Assembly (NCBI GenBank): GCA_947461495.1
Contig: CANHLV010000149.1
Coordinates: 1-5,270, forward strand
Direction of reading: 5' to 3'
From: Chitinophagaceae bacterium
GTDB lineage: Bacteria > Bacteroidota > Bacteroidia > Chitinophagales > Chitinophagaceae
Length of the DNA stretch: 5,270 bases
The notes beneath the pieces are model-generated. The model was not told where the DNA came from. It saw only the letters and a program-made list of their open reading frames with translations, and searched no databases. Positions within the stretch are counted from its first letter, which is position 1. The number at the start of each line of letters is the position of its first letter. The translations under genes were made by a program, and so were the position numbers. This document shows positions 1 through 4,538 of the stretch, in pieces.

Positions 1-365
1 CATCACTTAATTTTTATGTAACATCAACGCGAAAATATTTTCGTGTAAAACCAGACAAATCCAGTTCAATATCAAATGATAATAATAATGTAATACTCAA
101 CTTTTACGGGAAGAGAATGGCTATAATCAACTCGCCATTCAATGTTGATACGCTTTTGCGTGTTGATTATTTGCTACTTACGGGCAATCCAAAATTCAAC
201 ATTATCGACATCACTGAAAAAATCAAATGTCAAAAAATAATTTTTGCTGCATCTAATAGTTTGTGGAAAATATCCAAGTGGAAAAAAGAGTGCGACTCAC
301 TACATTTGCACTGCTTTACGGTACAAGATGATGGAGCGTTTGTTGTAAAAATTAAAAATCAATAA
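1..365 (+). CDS. comEC: C-terminal end of a ComEC/Rec2-type competence protein (partial, 5' end outside window)
   Basis: The reading frame is open from the left edge (first full codon at 3) to the TAA at 363-365, giving 120 residues. The ATG at 117 is an internal methionine, because the frame continues upstream without a stop; calling an 82-residue gene from it would be wrong. The tail contains VDYLLLTGNPKFNI, then IIFAASNSLWKISKWKKEC, then a GAFVVKI ending. I recall this order (a 'DLLIxxxNP' strand, a 'DxSNSxWKIxxWKKEC' segment, a closing 'GAFV') from the C-terminus of Bacteroidota ComEC proteins, where it is a remnant of the beta-lactamase-like domain. ComEC forms the inner-membrane channel that takes up single-stranded DNA in transformation. 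The membrane core would lie outside the window, so the assignment rests on the tail only. The alternative is another protein with a related metallo-beta-lactamase-like end. purH follows on the same strand after 72 nt. Confidence 0.68.
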   Translation, partial: SLNFYVTSTRKYFRVKPDKSSSISNDNNNVILNFYGKRMAIINSPFNVDTLLRVDYLLLTGNPKFNIIDITEKIKCQKIIFAASNSLWKISKWKKECDSLHLHCFTVQDDGAFVVKIKNQ

Positions 366-423
366 GTCAAAAGTAAAAAGATAAACCATCATCAATTTTG
401 AATTTTTACTTTTAAATTTTGAC
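366..423. repeat. AT-rich imperfect inverted repeat between comEC and purH
   Basis: AAAAGTAAAAA at 369-379 is the exact reverse complement of TTTTTACTTTT at 403-413, an 11-bp match around a 23-nt loop. Farther out, GTCAAAA at 366-372 matches TTTTGAC at 417-423, but the two blocks are offset, so the outer pairing competes with the inner one or needs a bulge. The element begins right after the comEC stop. It could be a weak stem-loop at the 3' end of the comEC transcript or a degenerate copy of an intergenic repeat family. The stem is almost all A-T pairs, so thermodynamic stability is doubtful, and there is no standard terminator shape. Confidence 0.45.
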
Positions 424-437
424 TTTGCATTTATCAA

Positions 438-1955
438 ATGAAAAAAATTAAATCAGCACTTATTTCTGTTTTTTATAAAGATGGTTTGGAATCTATTGTT
501 AACACACTACATACACAAGGTGTAACGATTTACAGCACCGGCGGCACCAGAGATTTTATTGAGAAATTAAACGTGCCTTGTATTCCGGTTGAAAATCTTA
601 CCGGCTTTCCTTCTATTTTAGGTGGTCGTGTAAAAACCTTGCACCCATTGGTGTTTGGCGGTATTTTAGGCAAGCGTTCTGATGAAACCCATCAACAGGA
701 AATGCAACAATACCAGATTCCTGAATTTGACTTGGTAATTGTGGATTTGTATCCTTTTGAAGAAACGGTGAAAAGTTTTGAAGGAAAAACTGATGGTGAT
801 GAAAGTTCAATCATTGAAAAGATTGACATTGGCGGTCCATCCATGATTCGTGCCGCAGCAAAAAATCACCAAGATGTAACGGTTGTCGCTTCTAAAGATG
901 AGTATGTTTTATTGAATGAAATACTTTCTAATCAACAAGCACAAACTACTTACGAACAAAGAAGATATTTTGCAGTAAGAGCCTTTGATGTATGCAGTCA
1001 TTACGACAATGCGATTTCAAATTATTTCAATCAATCAGCATTTGTTACCCCATTCAACAAAGAAAAAAGAGTTTTGCGTTATGGTGAAAACCCGCACCAG
1101 TCGGCTTCATTTCATGGTAGCCTTAATGAAGTGTTTACGCAATTAAATGGCAAGGAACTTTCTTACAATAATTTAGTGGATGTAGATGCGGCTATTCAAA
1201 TCATTAAAGAGTTTGACGCTACTACATTTGCTATTATTAAACATACCAACGTTTGTGGTGTTGCTCAGGGAGTTTCAGTGAAAGCTTCATGGGATCTGGC
1301 TTTGGCCGGAGATCCTGAAAGTGCTTTCGGTGGTGTATTGGTTTGTAATGCAGAAATTGATGAGTCAACAGCCACTGCCATTAATGAATTGTTTTTTGAA
1401 GTGTTAATTGCACCTTCTTTCAACAATGAAGCGTTGTCAATTTTAAAATCAAAGAAAAACAGAATCTTATTACAACTTCGTGATTATAAGCTGCCTGATT
1501 TTCAAATCAAATCTTTACTCAACGGCGTACTGATGCAAGAAAATGACAAAGGCAATTTTACAGAATGGAAAGAAGAGGGCGGAAGAGTGGCTACTCAACA
1601 TGAAAAAGAAGATTTGATTTTTGCCAACTTGGTTTGTAAGCATTTAAAAAGTAACGCTATTGCTTTAATCAAAAACAAACAACTGATTGGTAAAGGCTGC
1701 GGACAAACAAGTCGTATCGATGCATTGCGTCATGCAATTGAAAAAGCACATCAATTCCAATTTGATTTAAAAGGTGCCGTGTTGGCAAGTGATGCATTTT
1801 TTCCTTTTGATGATTGTGTAAGAATCGCTCATGCAACAGGAATCGAAGCTTATATTCAACCCGGCGGTTCCATCAGAGATGCTGATTCTATTAACTATTG
1901 CAAGGATCATAATTTGGTAATGGCTATTACGGGGCAGAGGCATTTTAAGCACTAG
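438..1955 (+). CDS. purH: Bifunctional AICAR formyltransferase / IMP cyclohydrolase PurH
   Basis: This cytosolic enzyme performs the last two steps of de novo purine synthesis: it formylates AICAR with 10-formyl-tetrahydrofolate to FAICAR, then closes the ring to IMP. The 505 residues are close to the usual bacterial length. The N-terminal IMP cyclohydrolase domain (about 1-195) shows STGGT (33-37), GGRVKTLHP (62-70), DLYPF (103-107) and IDIGGPSMIRAAAKN (129-143). K66, Y105, D130 and K142 fall where the family has its cyclohydrolase residues. The formyltransferase domain (about 205-505) shows LRYGENPHQ (213-221), LSYNNLVDVDAA (241-252), KHTNVCG (268-274, with catalytic K268 and H269), GDPESAFGG (291-299), GKGCGQTSR (418-426), SDAFFPFDD (451-459) and QPGGSIRD (474-481). 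All key motifs are intact; the V in KHTNVCG replaces the P seen in many homologues. The ATG at 438 is the first start after the in-frame TGA at 420-422, and no clear Shine-Dalgarno sequence precedes it. The stop is TAG, with a 9-bp tandem repeat starting 2 nt later. Confidence 0.98.
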   Translation: MKKIKSALISVFYKDGLESIVNTLHTQGVTIYSTGGTRDFIEKLNVPCIPVENLTGFPSILGGRVKTLHPLVFGGILGKRSDETHQQEMQQYQIPEFDLVIVDLYPFEETVKSFEGKTDGDESSIIEKIDIGGPSMIRAAAKNHQDVTVVASKDEYVLLNEILSNQQAQTTYEQRRYFAVRAFDVCSHYDNAISNYFNQSAFVTPFNKEKRVLRYGENPHQSASFHGSLNEVFTQLNGKELSYNNLVDVDAAIQIIKEFDATTFAIIKHTNVCGVAQGVSVKASWDLALAGDPESAFGGVLVCNAEIDESTATAINELFFEVLIAPSFNNEALSILKSKKNRILLQLRDYKLPDFQIKSLLNGVLMQENDKGNFTEWKEEGGRVATQHEKEDLIFANLVCKHLKSNAIALIKNKQLIGKGCGQTSRIDALRHAIEKAHQFQFDLKGAVLASDAFFPFDDCVRIAHATGIEAYIQPGGSIRDADSINYCKDHNLVMAITGQRHFKH

Positions 1956-1956
1956 G

Positions 1957-2001
1957 TGGATAAGCTGGATAAGCTTGATAGGCTGGATATGCTAGATAGG
2001 G
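1957..2001. repeat. Five-unit 9-bp tandem repeat directly after purH
   Basis: Five head-to-tail 9-bp units can be read: TGGATAAGC (1957-1965), TGGATAAGC (1966-1974), TTGATAGGC (1975-1983), TGGATATGC (1984-1992) and TAGATAGGG (1993-2001). The first two are identical, and the others differ from them by two, one and three bases. The array starts 2 nt after the purH stop codon, so it would lie in the purH 3' untranslated region. Such arrays arise by replication slippage and could vary in copy number between strains. On the minus strand it reads as a Ser-Ser-Leu repeat, which creates a false coding signal. No function can be assigned. Confidence 0.85.
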
Positions 2002-2054
2002 CTCTCGTTTTCAGCAATGTCTCCTTAAAGGTCGTTGCGTAGTTGGGAATAATA

Positions 2055-2085
2055 AATAAGAAAGTAAGAATAAGGAATAAGGAAG
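2055..2085 (+). repeat. A-rich 31-bp direct repeat, copy A
   Basis: This stretch aligns without gaps to 2201-2231 with 27 of 31 bases identical. It begins AATAAGAAAGTAAGAATAAG. It also contains two adjacent copies of the 7-mer GAATAAG (2068-2074 and 2075-2081), so some of the similarity may reflect low complexity rather than duplication. Each A-rich copy precedes a C/G-rich palindrome: copy A ends 5 nt before palindrome copy 1, copy B 25 nt before palindrome copy 2. Confidence 0.6.
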
Positions 2086-2090
2086 TGGCA

Positions 2091-2115
2091 GCCCCCTTGA
2101 TTCCCCGAAGGGGGA
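2091..2115 (+). repeat. C/G-rich 25-bp palindromic repeat, copy 1
   Basis: The ends GCCCCCTT (2091-2098) and AAGGGGGA (2108-2115) flank a 9-nt centre. CCCCCTT (2092-2098) can pair with AAGGGGG (2108-2114) in a 7-bp hairpin. The centre contains a second C-run (CCCC, 2103-2106) that could pair with the G-run instead. The 25 bases match the reverse complement of 2257-2281 at 21 positions. Such C-run/G-run palindromes are, as I recall, frequent interspersed repeats in Bacteroidota genomes. No T-tract follows on either strand, so a classical terminator is unlikely. Confidence 0.8.
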
Positions 2116-2125
2116 AATGAAAACA

Positions 2126-2190
2126 CCTTCGCGGCTTTGCTCCCTTGAGAGCTTTGCGTGAAACGAATTCGTGAAACTTTGTGGTGGCGA
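2126..2190. repeat. CTTTGCG-type intergenic repeat segment with short internal repeats
   Basis: GCTTTGC occurs at 2134-2140 and 2151-2157. CGTGAAAC occurs at 2157-2164 and again at 2170-2177, and between and partly within these copies lies the perfect 10-bp palindrome ACGAATTCGT (2163-2172). On the minus strand the stretch reads as runs like TTTCACGCAAAG and CCGCGAAGG, resembling the 'CACGCAAAG-CGCAAAG' intergenic repeats I remember from many bacterial genomes. That resemblance is from memory. It lies between the two inverted copies of the C/G-rich palindrome. Confidence 0.45.
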
Positions 2191-2200
2191 AAAAATAAAT

Positions 2201-2231
2201 AATAAGAAAATAAGAATAGGTAATAAAGAAG
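2201..2231 (+). repeat. A-rich 31-bp direct repeat, copy B
   Basis: This is the partner of 2055-2085, 27 of 31 bases identical, in the same orientation, with starts 146 bp apart. It begins AATAAGAAAATAAGAATAGG. Purine-rich low-complexity sequence can match by chance, but the match is ungapped over 31 bases. Confidence 0.6.
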
Positions 2232-2256
2232 GATAACCAACAAAACATAATCAAAA

Positions 2257-2281
2257 TCCCCCTTTGGGGGACTAAGGGGGC
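2257..2281 (-). repeat. C/G-rich 25-bp palindromic repeat, copy 2 (inverted relative to copy 1)
   Basis: Read on the minus strand, this copy has the same 8-bp ends as copy 1, GCCCCCTT and AAGGGGGA, and matches it at 21 of 25 positions. On the plus strand CCCCC (2258-2262) can pair with either of two G-runs: GGGGG at 2266-2270, giving a tight hairpin with a TTT loop, or GGGGG at 2276-2280, giving a 7-bp stem CCCCCTT/AAGGGGG. The second G-run, as AAGGGGG at 2274-2280, sits 10 nt before the TTG start of the next gene. Confidence 0.8.
2274..2280 (+). promoter_or_regulatory. Possible ribosome binding site for the EamA transporter, supplied by the repeat
   Basis: AAGGGGG ends 10 nt before the TTG at 2291 and can pair partly with the pyrimidine-rich 3' end of 16S rRNA. 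It is also the right arm of palindrome copy 2, so it could be hidden when paired with CCCCC at 2258-2262. Bacteroidota usually do not depend on Shine-Dalgarno sites, so the match may be incidental. Confidence 0.3.
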
Positions 2282-2290
2282 CTAATAACA

Positions 2291-3220
2291 TTGCAAAACA
2301 AACAACCCAACGGTAAAGCATACCTCGCACTAACGGCAACTTCTATACTATGGGGTACTTCATGGGTTGCCAGTAAGATTGCTATATCTGAAATACCTGC
2401 GCTGCAACTTACTTACATCAGACAGTTTTTAGCTGGCACTATCTTTTTAAGCTATTTTTTATTGGTAAAAAAATCGCCATTACCAACAGTAAAAGATTTT
2501 AAATCCATTGCCGTTATGTCTGCGTTGATGTTTTTGTCGGCAAATGGCTTAAGCACATGGGGATTAAAATACATACCAACAGGGTTGGCCTCTCTGATTG
2601 GTGCATTATATCCATTATCAGTAGTGTTGATTGAATGGATTTTCTATAAGAAAAGAGATGTTTCGGTTTTGACTTTTGTAGGCTTGTTAATCGGAATCGG
2701 GGGTGTGGGTTTTGTGTTTTATGAAAATATGTTTACGCATGTAGATCCAAATTTATTTTTCGGTTTGATACTTTCTATTATTGCCATGTTATCCTGGAGT
2801 TTAGGCACAGTGTTTTTGTCGAGGCATCATCTTTCAGTTGATCCATACTTTGGAATGGGATGGCAGATGGTGATAGGGTCAGCCATGTTATTTGTCTTCG
2901 CCCATATCGCACAAGATCCTATTCCATTGACAGCAATTTCAGTTAAGACATGGCTTTCTATTTCATATTTAGTTGTTATCGGGTCTGTTATCAGCTTCAT
3001 CGCGTTTATTTATTCATTGAAACGATTGCCTGTAGCCATTTCATCTTTATATGCCTATATCAATCCAATTGTGGCCATGATCATTGCAGCTATAATATTG
3101 AAAGAAAAACTCACCATATCCATTGTTATTGGAACCATCATCACGTTGATTGGTGTTTATCTTGTAAACTATAGTGTGAGAAGAGACAAAGAAGATATGA
3201 TTACCGAAGCTGAGATATAA
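2291..3220 (+). CDS. EamA/DMT-superfamily ten-helix membrane transporter
   Basis: The 309-residue product is an inner-membrane protein with two EamA repeats of five helices each, the normal size and shape for the drug/metabolite transporter superfamily. Hydrophobic segments fall near residues 10-30, 41-60, 71-92, 97-118, 126-144, 155-176, 187-206, 221-241, 248-270 and 277-293. Family features are WGTSWVASK in helix 1 (21-29), the ALYPLSVVLIEW segment in helix 4 (105-116), its counterpart YINPIVAMIIAAIILKE in helix 9 (256-272), and a charged C-terminal tail. Members export amino acids, metabolites or nucleotide-related compounds; the substrate cannot be read from the sequence. The TTG at 2291 is the only plausible start: the frame is closed by TAA at 2273-2275, no ATG or GTG lies between, and the next methionine is residue 76, after two helices. 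Nine upstream bases separate it from a 25-bp repeat. The last 20 bp overlap the convergent minus-strand gene. Confidence 0.93.
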   Translation: MQNKQPNGKAYLALTATSILWGTSWVASKIAISEIPALQLTYIRQFLAGTIFLSYFLLVKKSPLPTVKDFKSIAVMSALMFLSANGLSTWGLKYIPTGLASLIGALYPLSVVLIEWIFYKKRDVSVLTFVGLLIGIGGVGFVFYENMFTHVDPNLFFGLILSIIAMLSWSLGTVFLSRHHLSVDPYFGMGWQMVIGSAMLFVFAHIAQDPIPLTAISVKTWLSISYLVVIGSVISFIAFIYSLKRLPVAISSLYAYINPIVAMIIAAIILKEKLTISIVIGTIITLIGVYLVNYSVRRDKEDMITEAEI

Positions 3221-4499
3221 ATTCAGCATACATAGCTGCCCATCCTGAAAACTGCTTATCAGTTCCCAAAAAATTATTGTGAAAAATGGAAACAAACAAT
3301 CCATTTACTTTTTGACATTCATTTTTGTAATGCATGAGTTCCATCGATGTAGTTGCAACATCCTGAAATTGCTCATAAAAACTATTGGCATCCATAAAAC
3401 AAAAAGGAAACAATCTAAGTGAAGTTGTTTGTTCTTTTTTCAAATGATACCAGTAAAAACTTCCCGCGAATGAAGCCCTGAAACCATTGATACTTCCATA
3501 TCCCATGCTGTAATCTTTCTTAATTCCTACATTAATTAAATGCTCAAAAGTTTCGGGCAAACGAAATTGAATATAATGCTGACGGGAACCGGAGATGTTT
3601 TTACCAGAGATATTTTCTAATGCTTCTTTTTCATTGTTAAGAATAGTCTGATAATTATTACTCTTCCAAGAAGGATGCAAACCGACTTTGTATTTTGCAG
3701 AAGTGGATGCAATCAGCTGTTTCATCTGCTTGTTCTCAGGAGAAATATTCTTGTCGTATTTGCTGATGCTTTGCGCAACCAGAAAAAAATAAATAATTTC
3801 TGTATGGATATTTTTATGCAAACCATCCATGAATTCATAAGCATCAAAAGGGTCTTTTTTCAAACCCAACATGACTTTCAATCTGTCTACATCAAAGTTT
3901 TTTAAAAACCCTCCAATGTTTCTTAATAACCCTTTATTCTTGTAAGACCAAGCTATATCAATATCATAACTCAATATGGTTTTGAATTTAGGTTCTTTAA
4001 ATTCAATACTTTTAAATTTTAGTATCAACGCTTGTTTCAACTCTTGAATCCAAATATTGACCAATGGTATTTCTAAAAACTCATTTTGATACGCAAGCGA
4101 TTGTTTATGAGAAAAGCGACCATAGCTGTCTTTTTCATAAGGCAAATATTCCTCATAACGACTCAACAGATAAAAAGCAGCACTAAAAATATCAAAAGGA
4201 AAATCAGATAATGGGTTTTTGAAAAACGCAATTTCTTTTTTGTTTTCTTTGATAAAACTCTTGAAACGAAAAACGTCTATCTCTTGTTCTTGAATGTTGT
4301 TTTCAAAAAGTAAACCATGCGGAATGATTTGAAAGGCGTTTATAGTTAACCGTTGGTTTGAGTAGTTAATGGTGAAATTATCCTTGAGTTCAGAATCATT
4401 CTTAGTAATCTTGAAATCTATTCCTAATTGTTCTTTAAACAATACATTGCAGATATATTCAAGTCGGGGAGAAGTATGTTCTGAATAAATGGTGAGCAT
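3201..4499 (-). CDS. Polysaccharide-deacetylase-like protein (NodB-fold related, Bacteroidota type)
   Basis: The product has 432 residues, with no obvious signal peptide or membrane helix, so it is probably cytoplasmic. It resembles Bacteroidota proteins annotated as polysaccharide deacetylase family, which have an N-terminal domain of unknown function followed by a divergent NodB-like barrel. The N-terminal part includes DIFSAAFYLLSRYEEYLP (103-120) and FLEIPLVNIW (141-150). The barrel begins with LSYDIDIAW (176-184), where D179/D181 match motif 1 (TFDDD). GLHPSW (273-278) may correspond to the HxxxH metal motif, but the second His is absent. SRQHYIQFRLPET (305-317), GFRASFAGSFYW (339-350) and SIFHNNFLG (404-412) look like the later strands, the last resembling the final LHxN motif. 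Deacetylase activity is therefore uncertain. The ATG at 4499 is the first start codon after the lutB stop; the 39-nt gap is open in the same frame without ATG, GTG or TTG. Cotranscription with lutB is likely. Its 3' end overlaps the transporter gene. Confidence 0.75.
   Translation of the reverse strand: MLTIYSEHTSPRLEYICNVLFKEQLGIDFKITKNDSELKDNFTINYSNQRLTINAFQIIPHGLLFENNIQEQEIDVFRFKSFIKENKKEIAFFKNPLSDFPFDIFSAAFYLLSRYEEYLPYEKDSYGRFSHKQSLAYQNEFLEIPLVNIWIQELKQALILKFKSIEFKEPKFKTILSYDIDIAWSYKNKGLLRNIGGFLKNFDVDRLKVMLGLKKDPFDAYEFMDGLHKNIHTEIIYFFLVAQSISKYDKNISPENKQMKQLIASTSAKYKVGLHPSWKSNNYQTILNNEKEALENISGKNISGSRQHYIQFRLPETFEHLINVGIKKDYSMGYGSINGFRASFAGSFYWYHLKKEQTTSLRLFPFCFMDANSFYEQFQDVATTSMELMHYKNECQKVNGLFVSIFHNNFLGTDKQFSGWAAMYAEFISQLR
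3209..3227. terminator. Small stem-loop across the convergent gene ends
   Basis: GCTGA (3209-3213) pairs with TCAGC (3223-3227), and a G-T pair (3214 with 3222) extends the stem to 6 bp around a 7-nt loop that holds the transporter stop codon. It sits where both transcripts should end, so a bidirectional role is possible. No T-run follows on either strand, so it is not a standard intrinsic terminator and may be chance. Confidence 0.22.
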
Positions 4500-4538
4500 A
4501 AATTTTAAATCCGGCTTGAGCTGATTAAAAAATGCAAA

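Larger units (their letters stand above)
1956..2290. other. Gene-free 335-nt intergenic repeat mosaic between purH and the EamA transporter gene
   Basis: No believable gene lies here. Two minus-strand open frames of about 100 codons (1952-2254 and 2025-2339) are translations of the repeats and run into purH or the transporter gene. Reading left to right the segment holds the 9-bp tandem array (1957-2001), an apparently unique stretch (2002-2047), A-rich repeat copy A (2055-2085), palindrome copy 1 (2091-2115), a CTTTGCG-type segment (about 2126-2190), A-rich repeat copy B (2201-2231) and palindrome copy 2 in reverse orientation (2257-2281). I see no good Bacteroidota promoter (TAnnTTTG at -7) in it. 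A promoter for the transporter should lie here unless transcription reads through from purH. Confidence 0.8.

Noticed and set aside
117..365. An 82-residue stand-alone gene starting at the ATG at 117.
   Set aside because: The same frame is open to the left edge and its product reads smoothly across the methionine, so this is the end of a longer gene.
396..427. Possible Bacteroidota promoter for purH: TTTTG (396-400) and TGACTTTG (420-427) with a 19-nt spacer.
   Set aside because: The -7 box has one mismatch to TAnnTTTG, and the predicted start would leave only a few bases before the ATG; AT-rich sequence gives such matches easily.
2091..2114. Intrinsic terminator for purH formed by palindrome copy 1.
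   Set aside because: No T-run follows the stem on the plus strand (AAATGAAAA instead), and a second copy lies in the opposite orientation, which fits a repeat family better.
1952..2254. Minus-strand open frame of 100 codons.
   Set aside because: It is built from repeats (Ser-Ser-Leu from the 9-bp array, hydrophobic runs from A-rich repeats, RG-KGA from the palindrome) and overlaps the purH end; no protein-family signal.
2025..2339. Minus-strand open frame of 104 codons.
   Set aside because: It translates the same repeat mosaic in another frame and overlaps the start of the transporter gene.
2950..3174. Plus-strand open frame of 74 codons inside the transporter gene.
   Set aside because: It is an out-of-frame shadow of a well-supported membrane protein gene.
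3675..3905. Plus-strand open frame of 76 codons opposite the deacetylase-like gene.
   Set aside because: It is antisense to conserved codons, has no family signal, and is a shadow frame.
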